DNA from: [Pseudomonas] carboxydohydrogena
Lineage (GTDB): Bacteria > Pseudomonadota > Alphaproteobacteria > Rhizobiales > Xanthobacteraceae
Direction: 5' to 3'
DNA length: 64,000 nucleotides
Assembly (NCBI RefSeq): GCF_029030725.1
Contig: NZ_CP113162.1
Coordinates: 3,160,501-3,224,500 of the forward strand
The stretch's first letter is position 1. The number at the start of each line of letters is the position of its first letter. The position numbers were made by a program, and so were the translations under genes. The notes under the pieces were generated by a model, which saw only the letters and a program-made list of their open reading frames with translations, searched no databases and was not told the origin of the DNA. Below, in pieces: positions 11,119 to 20,153 of the stretch.

Positions 11119-12315
11119 TCAAGTTTCGACCAGGCCCGTGGACGCGCCGCTGGCGGCGGAATCGCTGCGACCGTGCGGCAGAGCGAGGTACGAATCCGAT
11201 CCCATCTCGATGATGCGCGACACGGTGCGCGCGAATTCGCGCGCCTCGACGCCTTCCTCGGAACGATAGATCGCGGACGGCTCGGCCGCCGCCGAGGCCA
11301 TCAGTTTCACCTTGTTGTCGTAAAGCGCATCGATCAACGAAATGAAGCGCTTGGCGGGGTTACGCTCCTCGAATTCCATCACCGGCACATGGTCGATCAG
11401 GACCGTGTGGTAGTCGCGCGCGATGCGTAAATAATCCGGAGGCCCGAGCGGGCGCTCGCACAAATCCTCGAAGGTGAATCGCGCGACGCCATGCGCGGAA
11501 TGATCGATGTGCAGCACGCGGCCTTTCAGCGCGATGTCGCGCGGCGGCGCATCCTTGCTGCCGGTGAGCTTGAGCCAGGCGGCATCGAGCTTCGCCGCGG
11601 CTGTTTTATCATCCGGTACCAGCCACATTTTAATGCCGGAGAGTTTTTCCATCCGGTAGTCGGTGCGCGCATCGAGCCGCAGCACCTCCATCCGTTCCTC
11701 GATGTCGGCGATGAAGGGCAGGAACAGCGCACGGTTGAGGCCGCCCTTGTAGAGATCTTCCGGCGCCACGTTCGAGGTCGCGACGATCACGGTGCCAAGC
11801 TCGAACAGCCGCGCGAACAGCCGTCCCAGGATCATCGCATCGGCGATGTCGGTGACGTGGAATTCGTCGAAGCACAACAGCCACGCTTCCTCGAAGATCG
11901 AGTTCGCGGTGAGATGGATCGGATCGGCATCGGCGATCTCGCGCCCGGCGATCTTCTGCCGGAAATTGAAGATGCGGTCGTGCACATCGCTCATGAATTC
12001 ATGGAAGTGCGAACGGCGCTTGTAGATCACCGTGCTGCTCTGGAAAAACAGATCCATCAGCATGGTCTTGCCGCGGCCGACTTCGCCGTGGATGTACAGC
12101 CCGCGCGGCGGCGGCGTGCCCTCGGCGAACAATCGTCCGAACAGACCCTGCTTGCGCGGCTTGTAGCGGTCGAGATGCTCCTCGAGCGTTTCAAGTTTTG
12201 AAACAGCCTCGGCCTGCGCGGCATCGGGCTCGATGGCGCGCGAAGCGATGAGCTGCTCGTAACGGGCGCGCAGCGATGGCGGCGAGGAAACATCCATGCC
12301 CGCAACCGGCCCCAC
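11119..12315 (-). CDS. zapE: Cell division ATPase ZapE (AFG1-like)
   Basis: This AFG1/ZapE-family AAA ATPase has 398 residues. Walker A (GEVGRGKTMLMDLFF) and Walker B (LLCFDEFHVTDIADAMILGRLF) are clear, as is the family motif ATSNVAPEDLYKGGLNR. In E. coli ZapE associates with the Z-ring; its mitochondrial relative handles respiratory complex subunits. Starting at M7 (MDVSSPP, 12297) is also possible. It lies just downstream of thpR on the same strand. Confidence 0.92.
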   Translation of the reverse strand: MGPVAGMDVSSPPSLRARYEQLIASRAIEPDAAQAEAVSKLETLEEHLDRYKPRKQGLFGRLFAEGTPPPRGLYIHGEVGRGKTMLMDLFFQSSTVIYKRRSHFHEFMSDVHDRIFNFRQKIAGREIADADPIHLTANSIFEEAWLLCFDEFHVTDIADAMILGRLFARLFELGTVIVATSNVAPEDLYKGGLNRALFLPFIADIEERMEVLRLDARTDYRMEKLSGIKMWLVPDDKTAAAKLDAAWLKLTGSKDAPPRDIALKGRVLHIDHSAHGVARFTFEDLCERPLGPPDYLRIARDYHTVLIDHVPVMEFEERNPAKRFISLIDALYDNKVKLMASAAAEPSAIYRSEEGVEAREFARTVSRIIEMGSDSYLALPHGRSDSAASGASTGLVET

Positions 12316-12356
12316 CGCAACAAAAAATGCAACCGCTACGGAGGTCGAACGCCGCG

Positions 12357-12935
12357 TTATAAAACGGAATATCGTCTCTGGAGGCCGCGATCCGTGTCAT
12401 GAGACGAAAACGCGTATGTATCCTCGATCACATACGGCCCGCCGCCGACGGAGGCGCGCGAGGAAAACAGCACGAAGCGCGAGGCGATGAATGTCTTCGC
12501 CGGGAAATAGCCCCGCACCGAGAGATAATCGGCCACATCGCGGCTCGACGCATCGCGCAGCCGCGCCAGCGTGACATGAGGAATGAATTTCCGGCCCTCG
12601 GGATCAAGCCCGAAGCGGCGCATCAGCCGTTCGAGTTCCGCCTGCAACTCCATCAGGGGGCGGCTCGGCGCGATGCAGGCGACCACCGCGCGCGGCTTCT
12701 TGCCGCCGAAGCTGGAGAGCCCCTGCACCGTGATCTCGAACGGTTTGCGGTCGACACGCTCCAGCGTGTTCGCGATCTCGCGCGCGACATAGTCGTCGAT
12801 GTCGCCGATGAAGCGCAGCGTGACGTGATAATTTTCGGGATCGATCCAGCGGCCGCCGGGAAGGCCGCCACGCAGCATCGACAACGATTGGGAAATGTCG
12901 GGCGGGATCTCAAGTCCAGTGAATAAGCGAGGCAT
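12357..12935 (-). CDS. thpR: RNA 2',3'-cyclic phosphodiesterase (2'-5' RNA ligase family)
   Basis: The two HxTx catalytic motifs of the 2H phosphoesterase superfamily are present (HVTLRFIG and HVTLARL). I chose ATG 12935 (MPRLFTGLEIP), which gives 192 residues, close to the ThpR family length; the frame upstream is not coding in character. The enzyme hydrolyses 2',3'-cyclic phosphates in RNA. It lies 41 bases upstream of zapE. Confidence 0.9.
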   Translation of the reverse strand: MPRLFTGLEIPPDISQSLSMLRGGLPGGRWIDPENYHVTLRFIGDIDDYVAREIANTLERVDRKPFEITVQGLSSFGGKKPRAVVACIAPSRPLMELQAELERLMRRFGLDPEGRKFIPHVTLARLRDASSRDVADYLSVRGYFPAKTFIASRFVLFSSRASVGGGPYVIEDTYAFSSHDTDRGLQRRYSVL

Positions 12936-13089
12936 CGCACTCCCTCGACGCTGTGCCCCGTGCTGGTCTGCCGCCATTGCTGGCGAGAGCAGCCGGGTGC
13001 GAATCACTCACCCGAATCAATTGCCGCATTTGTAACGCAGCTACATGACGATGCGAAGCGAGCCGGTGGACAGTTTCGAGGCATCCACC

Positions 13090-13737
13090 TCACAACGCCG
13101 CCCGCACCGGCGGCAATGTCTTCACGAATGCCTCTACGGAAGGCAGAATGCGTTGCACGATCACGTCGACGCCCGCCGCCGTGGGATGCAGGCCGTCGGC
13201 CTGCTTCAGCGCCGCATTGTCAGCCACGCCATCGAGAAAGAACGGATAGAGGGCCACGCCGTATTTTGTCGCGAGGTCGGGATAGATGCTGTTGAACGCC
13301 TTGCCGTAGGGCTCGCCGAGATTCGGAGCGGCATACATGCCGCACAACAGAACCTTGATGCCGCGCGCCTTCAGGCGTTGAATAATTTGGTCGAGCGCCG
13401 CGCGCGTCACCCTGGGCTCAATGCCGCGCAGCATGTCGTTGGCGCCGAGTTCGACGATCACCGCCTGCGTGCCCTGCGGAATCGACCAGTCGAGCCGGTC
13501 GCGGCCGCCCGACGCGGTGTCGCCCGAGACGCCTGCATTGACGATCTCCGCCGCGATGCCCTTCTCCTTCAACGCCTGTTGCAGACGCACGGGAAACGCC
13601 GCCGAGGCCGGCAGGCCATAACCAGCGGTGAGGGAATCCCCGAGCACCGCGAGCTTCAAGGGCGCGGGATTCGCCGTTTGCGCCATCGCGACACCCCCAA
13701 AGCCGGCGAGAACAAACGCCATCGTGAGCAAAAACAT
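13090..13737 (-). CDS. Secreted SGNH arylesterase / lysophospholipase (TesA-like)
   Basis: This 215-residue GDSL hydrolase starts most plausibly at ATG 13737, which gives a clean signal peptide (MFLLTMAFVLAGFGGVAMAQ). SGNH blocks follow: the nucleophile in LGDSLTAGYGLP, the glycine in NAGVSGDTASG, GANDMLRG, and the Asp/His pair in DGLHPTAAG. It acts in the periplasm on esters or acyl chains. It is divergent from a YbbA/YbbP-like ABC exporter, the same pairing seen with tesA in E. coli, where function of the transporter is unsettled. The ATG at 13788 would overlap the divergent gene's start and is less likely. Confidence 0.9.
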   Translation of the reverse strand: MFLLTMAFVLAGFGGVAMAQTANPAPLKLAVLGDSLTAGYGLPASAAFPVRLQQALKEKGIAAEIVNAGVSGDTASGGRDRLDWSIPQGTQAVIVELGANDMLRGIEPRVTRAALDQIIQRLKARGIKVLLCGMYAAPNLGEPYGKAFNSIYPDLATKYGVALYPFFLDGVADNAALKQADGLHPTAAGVDVIVQRILPSVEAFVKTLPPVRAAL

Positions 13738-13786
13738 CCGCGTGAGCCTCTCGACCCCGGCGATGGAACCCCCATATGGCAAACGC

Positions 13787-14494
13787 ATGGATACTCGCAC
13801 CGCACCCTCGCAAACGGTCCTCACGGACCAATCCGTTATTTCACTCTCCGGCATCGACCTCTCCCTCGGGCGAGGCGCTGCGAAAGTGCACATCCTCAAG
13901 GGGATCGATCTTCGCGTCGGCGCCGGCGAGACCGTCGGGCTGATCGGGCCTTCAGGTTCCGGCAAATCGACGCTGCTCATGGTCATGGCCGGACTGGAGC
14001 GGCCCGATGCGGGAGAGGTGGTGATTCAGGGCACCTCTTTCAACGGCCTCGATGAGGACGGCCTCGCACGGTTTCGTGGCCGCGAGATCGGCATCGTGTT
14101 TCAGTCCTTCCACCTGATCCCGACCATGACCGCGCTGGAGAACGTCGCGGTGCCGCTCGAACTCGCGGGCAAAACTGATGCGACCGAACGCGCCACGCGC
14201 GAATTGCAGGCGGTCGGACTCGGCGAGCGGCTGCATCATTATCCAGCGCAACTCTCCGGCGGCGAACAGCAGCGCGTTGCATTGGCCCGCGCGCTCGCGC
14301 CCGATCCCGCGATCCTGCTCGCGGACGAGCCGACCGGCAATCTGGATGAAGCGACCGGCCAGCAGATCGTCGATCTGTTGTTCGCGATGCACGCGGCCCA
14401 CGACACCACGCTGGTGCTGGTGACGCACGACGCTTCACTGGCGCGGCGCTGTGGGCGCACCGTGAAGCTGCGCTCGGGCCGCATCGATGGGTAG
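13787..14494 (+). CDS. ABC transporter ATPase, YbbA/LolD-like
   Basis: This 235-residue ATPase carries Walker A (GPSGSGKST, residues 54-62), the Q-loop (FQSFHL), the signature LSGGEQQR (156-163) and Walker B with catalytic Glu (ILLADEPTGNLDE, Asp180-Glu181). The start at 13787 (MDTRTAPS) has only a weak ribosome binding site. It overlaps the permease by eight bases. With that permease it forms a MacB/LolCDE-type mechanotransmission system; the substrate is not evident. Confidence 0.93.
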   Translation: MDTRTAPSQTVLTDQSVISLSGIDLSLGRGAAKVHILKGIDLRVGAGETVGLIGPSGSGKSTLLMVMAGLERPDAGEVVIQGTSFNGLDEDGLARFRGREIGIVFQSFHLIPTMTALENVAVPLELAGKTDATERATRELQAVGLGERLHHYPAQLSGGEQQRVALARALAPDPAILLADEPTGNLDEATGQQIVDLLFAMHAAHDTTLVLVTHDASLARRCGRTVKLRSGRIDG

Positions 14495-17024
14495 CGGTTT
14501 ATCCCTCGCGCTGCGCTTTGCGTTGCGCGAATGGCGCGGCGGCTTGCGCGGCTTTTATGTCTTCATCGCCTGCATCGCGCTCGGCGTGTTCGCCATCGCA
14601 GGCGTCGGCTCGATCTCCGCAAGCCTGAGCGACGGACTGAGCCGTCAGGCGCGCGTGCTGCTCGGCGGCGATGTCACCTTCGCGTTGTCCCAGCGCGAGG
14701 CGAACGCGCAGGAATTATCCTTCCTCCATCGACAGGGCGAGGTGTCGCGCGTCGCCACGCTGCGCGGCATGGCCCGCACCGCCCATGACGATTTCACGCT
14801 GATCGACATCAAGGCGGTGGACAACCATCATCCGCTGCTCGGCGAACTGACGCTCGATCCCGCGATGCCGCTCGCGGACATCTTCGCCCAGCGTGACGGC
14901 ATGTATGGCGCGGCGGTCGATCCGGTGCTGCTGGCACGATTGAACCTGAAAGTCGGCGATACCGTCAGCGTCGGCCAAACCAATTTCAAGATCTGCAGCA
15001 GCCTGACCGCCGAACCCGACAAGCTGCTTGGCGGCATCAGCATCGGACCGCGTTTTCTCATCGGCCTTGATGCGTTGCAGGCCACGGGATTGTTGCAACC
15101 CGGCGCGCTGGTGCGCTGGACCTATCGCGTCAGGCTCGCCAATCCAGGCGAGGCGGCGGTGACGCAATTGACCGACCGCGCGCGGCAGCAGTTCCCGCAA
15201 GCCGGATGGGAAATCCGCAACTCGCTCAACGCCTCACCGCAACTTGAACGCAACGTCTCGCGCTTCACCCAGTTCCTGACGCTGGTCGGGCTGGCCGCGC
15301 TCCTGATCGGCGGCATCGGCGTCGTCAACGCGGTGCGAAGCCATCTGGAGCGCAAGCGCGACGTGATCGCGACCTACAAGGTGCTCGGCGCGAGTGCTGC
15401 GATGGTGTTCGCGATCTATCTCATCCAGGTGCTGCTACTGGCACTGCTCGGCTCGCTGATCGGCGCGGCGCTGGGCGCGGCGCTGCCTTACATCGCGGTC
15501 GCATTGTTCGGCCATCTGCTGCCGCTGCCGATCGCGGCGAACTTGCATCCCGGCACGCTCGCGCTGGCGCTCGGCTACGGCGTATTCGGAGCGCTCGCCT
15601 TCGCGCTGTGGCCGCTCGGGCGCGTGCGGGACATTCCCGCCGCCGTGTTGTTCCGCGCCGAGGTCTCGGGCGAGATGCCGCGCGCGCGCCTGCGCCAGTT
15701 CATCGCGCCCGCGGCTGCCATCGCGCTGCTCGCGGCGGCGGCCGTCCTGCTCGCCTATGACAAAAAGATCGCGGCGATCTTCGTCGGCGTGAGCCTTGCC
15801 GTATTCCTGCTGCTGCGCGTCGTCGCATGGCTCACGATGGCGGTCGCTCGGCGCGTGCCGCGTCCGCGCAACACCATGCTGCGGCTCGCGCTCACGAACA
15901 TCCATCGCCCCGGTGCCCTCACGCCCTCGGTGGTGCTGTCGCTCGGCCTCGGCCTCGCCGCCCTCGTCACGGTGACGCAGATCGACGCCAACCTGCGCCG
16001 CCAGTTCAGCGCGGCGCTGCCCGAGCGCGCGCCGTCATTCTACTTTCTCGATATTCCCTCGGCGCAATCGGCGGAGTTCAGCCGGTTCGTCGGCGGCCTC
16101 GCGCCCGACGCCAAAGTTGAAGTGGTGCCGATGCTGCGCGGACGGATCACCGCGGTGAAGGGTGTTCCGGCCGAACAGCTCAAGCCGTCATCGGACGCCG
16201 AGTGGGTTTTGCAAAGCGATCGCGGCATCAGCTACGCCGACAAAGTGCCGGAGGGCTCCAAGATCGTCGCGGGCCACTGGTGGGCCCCGGACTACAACGG
16301 CACGCCGCTGGTCTCGCTGGAGCAGAAGATCGCCGACGGGCTCAGCCTGCACCTTGGCGACGAGATCACCGTCAATGTGCTTGGGCGCAACATCACCGCG
16401 ACGGTCGGCAACCTGCGCAGCGTCGATTGGCAGAACCTCGGGATCAACTTCGTGCTGGTGTTTTCTCCAAATACCTTCGCCGGCGCGCCCCACACCGACC
16501 TTGCCACCCTGACCGCGAACCTCTCCACCCCGGCCGATGACGCAAATGTTATCCGGGAGGTCGCCCACGCTTTCCCCTCCATCACCAGCGTACGGGTGCG
16601 CGACGCGCTCAAGAGCATCGGCGACATCGTGACCAACCTGACCCTCGCGATCCGGGGCGCAAGCCTCGTGACCCTGATGGCCGCCCTGCTGGTTCTGGGC
16701 GGGGCGCTGGCGGCAGGCCACCGCCACCGGGTCTATGACGCCGTGATCCTGAAAACGCTGGGCGCGGTCAGGCGCCAGCTCATCGGGGCTTATGCCGCTG
16801 AATACGCCCTGATTGGGCTTGCCACAGCGGTATTCGGGGTCGCGGCGGGGTCGGTTGCCGCCTGGCAGATCGTGACCCGGCTGATGCACCTCAGCTTCAC
16901 CTGGGAGGCGGCCAACGCAGCCCTGGTGGCCGCCGCCGCCCTGGCATTAACCATCGGCCTCGGCCTGATCGGGACGTTCATGGCCCTGCGGTTGAAACCG
17001 GCCGCGGTTCTGCGCAATCTCTAG
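14487..17024 (+). CDS. ABC transporter permease with FtsX domains, YbbP-like
   Basis: The 845-residue protein has an N-terminal membrane helix (about 22-42), a large extracytoplasmic domain, a block of helices from about 260 to 440 containing one FtsX module, a second extracytoplasmic domain (about 500-720), and a C-terminal FtsX module of three helices (about 725-840). This duplicated layout and the motif HRHRVYDAVILKTLGA are typical of YbbP. It is translationally coupled to the ATPase gene upstream. YbbA/YbbP relatives are thought to act on envelope lipids or proteins; none of that can be read from sequence. Confidence 0.92.
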   Translation: MGSGLSLALRFALREWRGGLRGFYVFIACIALGVFAIAGVGSISASLSDGLSRQARVLLGGDVTFALSQREANAQELSFLHRQGEVSRVATLRGMARTAHDDFTLIDIKAVDNHHPLLGELTLDPAMPLADIFAQRDGMYGAAVDPVLLARLNLKVGDTVSVGQTNFKICSSLTAEPDKLLGGISIGPRFLIGLDALQATGLLQPGALVRWTYRVRLANPGEAAVTQLTDRARQQFPQAGWEIRNSLNASPQLERNVSRFTQFLTLVGLAALLIGGIGVVNAVRSHLERKRDVIATYKVLGASAAMVFAIYLIQVLLLALLGSLIGAALGAALPYIAVALFGHLLPLPIAANLHPGTLALALGYGVFGALAFALWPLGRVRDIPAAVLFRAEVSGEMPRARLRQFIAPAAAIALLAAAAVLLAYDKKIAAIFVGVSLAVFLLLRVVAWLTMAVARRVPRPRNTMLRLALTNIHRPGALTPSVVLSLGLGLAALVTVTQIDANLRRQFSAALPERAPSFYFLDIPSAQSAEFSRFVGGLAPDAKVEVVPMLRGRITAVKGVPAEQLKPSSDAEWVLQSDRGISYADKVPEGSKIVAGHWWAPDYNGTPLVSLEQKIADGLSLHLGDEITVNVLGRNITATVGNLRSVDWQNLGINFVLVFSPNTFAGAPHTDLATLTANLSTPADDANVIREVAHAFPSITSVRVRDALKSIGDIVTNLTLAIRGASLVTLMAALLVLGGALAAGHRHRVYDAVILKTLGAVRRQLIGAYAAEYALIGLATAVFGVAAGSVAAWQIVTRLMHLSFTWEAANAALVAAAALALTIGLGLIGTFMALRLKPAAVLRNL

Positions 17025-17229
17025 CATCTGCAATGCATTAAAAAGCTGCAATGACAGATATTTTGCGACATTCAGCCGCGCGGAACGACTTGCGTGTGAT
17101 GTGTTATTCTCCCACATACGGAGCAGGTCCGGATTCGCGATAAAGCGTCGAATGATGCTTCAACGGCCGGAGACAGATTTTCCCGCCGTCATCTCCCGGT
17201 AGGTGGCGGTCAACCAAGAGGTTTCGACA

Positions 17230-18021
17230 ATGTCGGACTCGGATCGTAACTACGCCTCGCCGTTCGGCCATGTTGCCGGGCGGGTGGACGCGGCTGCCGT
17301 AGACGCCGGCCTGCGCGCGTACATGCTCAAGATCTACAACTACATGACGATCGGCCTCGCCATCACCGGCCTCGCCGCGCTCGGCGTGTACATGGGCGCC
17401 GTCACCACCGACAGCGCCGCTGCCGTTGGCCGGGTCGGCAACACCATGCTGACCTCGTTCGGCGTCGCGATGTTCGTGAGCCCGCTGAAGTGGGTCTTCA
17501 TCTTCGCGCCGCTGGTGATGGTGTTCGCCATCTCCTTCGGCATCAACCGCCTGCGGCCGCAGACCGCGCAGATGCTGTTCTGGGCGTTCTCGGCGCTGAT
17601 GGGCGTCTCGCTGTCGTCGATCTTCCTTGTCTACACGCACACCTCGATCGTGCGCGTGTTCTTCATCACGGCGGCGGCATTCGGCGCGTTGAGCCTCTAC
17701 GGCTACACCACCAAGCGCGACATGACCGGCATGGGCTCGTTCCTGATCATGGGCCTGTTCGGCGTCATCATCGCCAGCATCGTCAACATCTTCGTGGCGA
17801 GCTCGATGTTGCAGTTCATCGTCTCGATCGTCGGCGTGCTGGTGTTCGCGGGCCTCACCGCCTGGGACACCCAGCGGCTGAAGAACGACTACATCTACGG
17901 TTATGGCGCGATGGGCGGCGACGTCGCCGAACGCGCCGCCATCACCGGCGCGCTGTCGCTCTACCTGAACTTCATCAACCTGTTCACGCTGCTGTTGCAG
18001 CTTCTGGGACAGCGCGATTAA
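17230..18021 (+). CDS. Bax inhibitor-1 family membrane protein
   Basis: The 263-residue protein has seven hydrophobic segments from about residue 40 to the C-terminus and reads as a BI-1/YccA family member (KIYNYMTIGLAITG near the start, AGLTAWDTQRLKNDY near the end). ATG 17230 is preceded by AAGAGG at good spacing, so the earlier in-frame ATG at 17203 is rejected. Bacterial members include YetJ, a pH-sensitive calcium leak channel; role here unknown. The gene stands alone and ends in a strong terminator. Confidence 0.9.
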   Translation: MSDSDRNYASPFGHVAGRVDAAAVDAGLRAYMLKIYNYMTIGLAITGLAALGVYMGAVTTDSAAAVGRVGNTMLTSFGVAMFVSPLKWVFIFAPLVMVFAISFGINRLRPQTAQMLFWAFSALMGVSLSSIFLVYTHTSIVRVFFITAAAFGALSLYGYTTKRDMTGMGSFLIMGLFGVIIASIVNIFVASSMLQFIVSIVGVLVFAGLTAWDTQRLKNDYIYGYGAMGGDVAERAAITGALSLYLNFINLFTLLLQLLGQRD

Positions 18022-18047
18022 GCAAGGCGGCAGCCTTCCAGCGATCA

Positions 18048-18080
18048 AGCCCCGGCGCACCCCGCCGGGGCTTTTGTTTT
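18048..18080 (+). terminator. Rho-independent terminator after BI-1 gene
   Basis: AGCCCCGGCG (18048-18057) pairs perfectly with CGCCGGGGCT (18063-18072), followed by CTTTTGTTTT. Confidence 0.88.
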
Positions 18081-18130
18081 GGCGCTTTTTGCAGCTTTCG
18101 TTTTGAGCCGCGCAAATTTATGGTCGCGCC

Positions 18131-18661
18131 ATGAGCGACTTCACCATCCGCCCCGCCACCGCCGCCGACATTCCCGCCATCACTGCGATCTACGCTTTCG
18201 AGGTCCGCGAGAAGACCGCGAGCTTCGAGATGACGCCGCCCGACGAAGCCGAGATGATGCGCCGCTTTGCGGCCATTACCGGCGGCGGCTTTCCCTATCT
18301 TGTCGCCGATGTCGGCGGGCATGTCGCGGGCTACGCCTATGCCGGGCCCTACCGGCCGCGCCCCGCCTATCGCTACACGGTGGAGAATTCGGTCTATCTC
18401 GATCCGGCCTATTACCGGCGCGGGATCGGCCGCGCACTGCTCGATGAGCTGATCGCGCAATGCACCGCGCACGGTTATCGCCAGATGATCGCGGTGATCG
18501 GCGACTCGGCCAACGCCGCCTCGATCGGCCTGCACCGAAGCGCGGGCTTCGCCATGATCGGCACACATCCGAATGTCGGATTTAAGTTCGGGCGCTGGCT
18601 CGACTCCGTGCAGATGCAGCTTGCGCTCGGCGACGGCGGCGCGACGACGCCGGCGCGCTGA
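18131..18661 (+). CDS. GNAT acetyltransferase, phosphinothricin acetyltransferase-like
   Basis: This 176-residue protein has the GNAT fold signature: FTIRPATAADIPAITAIY at the N-terminus and the acetyl-CoA pyrophosphate loop in RRGIGRALLDELI. YRYTVENSVYLDP and HRSAGFAMIGTHPNVGFKFGRW are typical of the PAT/MddA group, which acetylates phosphinothricin or methionine sulfone and sulfoximine. Substrate is inferred from family only. It stands alone, convergent with the ArsR-type gene that follows. Confidence 0.88.
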   Translation: MSDFTIRPATAADIPAITAIYAFEVREKTASFEMTPPDEAEMMRRFAAITGGGFPYLVADVGGHVAGYAYAGPYRPRPAYRYTVENSVYLDPAYYRRGIGRALLDELIAQCTAHGYRQMIAVIGDSANAASIGLHRSAGFAMIGTHPNVGFKFGRWLDSVQMQLALGDGGATTPAR

Positions 18662-18674
18662 AATTCCGCAGCAT

Positions 18675-18980
18675 TCACCCCCGCTTCTTGCAGAAGTGTT
18701 CGTAGAGAACCTTCATGACCGCGCGCGCAGCCGGATGGGCAAGGACGTAATAGAGTTTGCGATGGTCGCGGCGCGACGCGACAATGCCCTCCGTCTTCAG
18801 CTTCGCCAGATGTTGCGACATCGAGCTTTGCGCGATGCCCGTGGTCTCGATCAGATCGGTCACATTGCGCTCGCCCTGCGACAGCGCGCACAGGATCAGA
18901 AGCCGATCCGGATTGGACAGGCCCTTCAGAAAATCCGCAGCCGCATCCGCCTTGGGCGGCATTTCGTCGATGAGACCCAT
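18675..18980 (-). CDS. ArsR/SmtB-family repressor
   Basis: The 101-residue winged-helix protein has the family pattern LKGLSNPDRLLILCALSQGERNVTDL followed by the recognition helix SSMSQHLAKLKTEG. Only two cysteines exist (in ILCALS and EHFCKKRG), and the CxC metal site of ArsR proper is absent, so it may sense a redox or sulfur species as BigR/SqrR do. It is divergent from an AhpD-like gene with a clear inverted repeat between them. It is not part of the arsenic cluster 35 kb away. Confidence 0.88.
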   Translation of the reverse strand: MGLIDEMPPKADAAADFLKGLSNPDRLLILCALSQGERNVTDLIETTGIAQSSMSQHLAKLKTEGIVASRRDHRKLYYVLAHPAARAVMKVLYEHFCKKRG

Positions 18981-19000
18981 CGATCTCCTCTTTACATATT

Positions 19001-19026
19001 ATGTTTTTCTAATATTATAAAAACAT
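19001..19026. promoter_or_regulatory. Operator between arsR-type gene and AhpD-like gene
   Basis: ATGTTTTT (19001-19008) is repeated inverted as AAAAACAT (19019-19026) with a ten-base AT spacer. It lies in the 70-base gap between two divergent starts, the usual place for autoregulation by an ArsR-family repressor. Binding is inferred. Confidence 0.65.
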
Positions 19027-19050
19027 GAATTGTCAATAAGGGAACGTGTG

Positions 19051-19395
19051 ATGGCGAAGGATTACAAAGCGATCACCCAGGATATTTCCGAGTATACCCG
19101 CGAACTCGCCAAGCTCAGCCCCGACGTCATGAAGGCGTTCTATGCCCTCGCCAGAAGCGCCAGCGCCGACGGCGCGATCGGCAAGAAAACCAAGGAGCTG
19201 ATCGCGCTTTCCATCGGCGTCACACAGCGCTGCGATGGCTGCATCGGCTTCCACGCGAAGGCGCTGCATGAACTCGGCGCAAGCCGCGAGGAAGTGGCCG
19301 AAGCGATGGCGATGTGCGTCTACATGGGCGGCGGGCCGGCGCTGATGTATGCGGCGAACGCGCTGCGCGCCTATGACGAACTCGCGGCTGCGTGA
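19051..19395 (+). CDS. Carboxymuconolactone decarboxylase / AhpD-like protein
   Basis: The 114-residue protein carries the AhpD-type redox motif CDGCIGFH with CxxC followed by His, plus the family ending ALMYAANALRAYDEL. The start at 19051 (MAKDYKAI) is favoured over 19030. Members act as peroxidase-cycle reductases or as decarboxylases; the CxxC favours the redox role. It is divergent from an ArsR-family repressor that probably controls it, suggesting a small redox or reactive-sulfur response unit. Confidence 0.87.
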   Translation: MAKDYKAITQDISEYTRELAKLSPDVMKAFYALARSASADGAIGKKTKELIALSIGVTQRCDGCIGFHAKALHELGASREEVAEAMAMCVYMGGGPALMYAANALRAYDELAAA

Positions 19396-19398
19396 AGT

Positions 19399-19770
19399 TC
19401 ACACCAGCGCCAGCTTGCGGTCGATCACCAGCAGCACGCGCTCGAGCTCGTGGCCACGCCGCAGAATCTGGCCACTCGCCGAGACCACGCTGTAGGCACC
19501 CTGCTTGCGGGCGAGGCGCGGGTCCTTTTCGATCCGGTAGATCGGCACTTCCGAGGAGCGGCGAAAGATCGAGAACACCGCCCGGTCCTTCAGGAAGTCG
19601 ATCGCATAGTCCCGCCACTCGCCATCCGCGACCATGCGCCCATAAAGATTGAGGATGCGGTTGAGCTCAATGCGGTTGAAAGTGACCGCTGCGGGCGGCG
19701 CACCCCAGCCGCGCTCCGATGCCCGATGATCTTCACCGTCCAAATCGCCAGAGCCGAGCCCCATTCCCAT
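19399..19770 (-). CDS. DUF2794 family protein
   Basis: The segment FNRIELNRILNLYGRMVADG followed by EWRDYAIDFLKDRAVFSIFRR matches DUF2794, a small alphaproteobacterial family of unknown function. I place the start at the ATG near 19770 (MGMGLGSGDL), giving about 123 residues; the frame further upstream looks non-coding. It converges with the AhpD-like gene, leaving only three bases between the stops. Confidence 0.82.
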   Translation of the reverse strand: MGMGLGSGDLDGEDHRASERGWGAPPAAVTFNRIELNRILNLYGRMVADGEWRDYAIDFLKDRAVFSIFRRSSEVPIYRIEKDPRLARKQGAYSVVSASGQILRRGHELERVLLVIDRKLALV

Positions 19771-19924
19771 CTCCGTGTCATCGGCATGACATGATCGGCC
19801 GCGCCGGGCTGCTTCGCAAGCCCCAATTCGCCTCACTCCGCTCTCACGGCATCGTTAGAAAAAATCATAATGCCGCCCGATTTCCGCCCCCCGGCCGCCG
19901 CCAGGGCTTGAGAGGCTTCGTGCG

Positions 19925-20080
19925 TTGGTTGACCCGGTCCTTTCGGCACCGGATTCCTCAGCCCCCAGCCCCCCGGGGTCGTCAGGATCGGGTCTATTTT
20001 CTTGGTTTCTTCCTCACCTGTGATTGGTCTCCGATCCGGGAAACGACTCAAGGGCCGCTTTCACGGCCCTTTTATTTTGC
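19925..20080 (+). ncRNA. Candidate structured small RNA
   Basis: This 317-base gap (19837-20153) has no credible protein gene. GACCCGGTCC (19931-19940) pairs with GGATCGGGTC (19985-19994), enclosing a further CCGGT/ACCGG hairpin, and the block ends in a plus-oriented terminator at 20051-20074. No plus-strand gene precedes that terminator, since the gene to its left reads the other way. The size, about 150 bases, and position fit a free-standing small RNA such as 6S, but I cannot match it to a family. The exact 5' end is not determined. Confidence 0.4.
20051..20076 (+). terminator. Orphan plus-strand terminator
   Basis: AGGGCCG (20051-20057) and CGGCCCT (20064-20070) form a perfect stem with loop CTTTCA, followed by TTTATTTT. 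On the minus strand it lacks a T-run. It therefore serves a plus-strand transcript with no recognisable coding sequence. Confidence 0.7.
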
Positions 20081-20153
20081 CTGAACGAATCGCACAGCCT
20101 TTCGCCCGCATGGCTTCACGCCCGCGCGGCAATGGCCTTGCGGCTATGGGGGA

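Noticed and set aside
18675-18980. Linking this ArsR-family gene to the arsenic genes
   Set aside because: It lies 35 kb away in core chromosome, lacks an arsenic-type cysteine site and has a different operator sequence.
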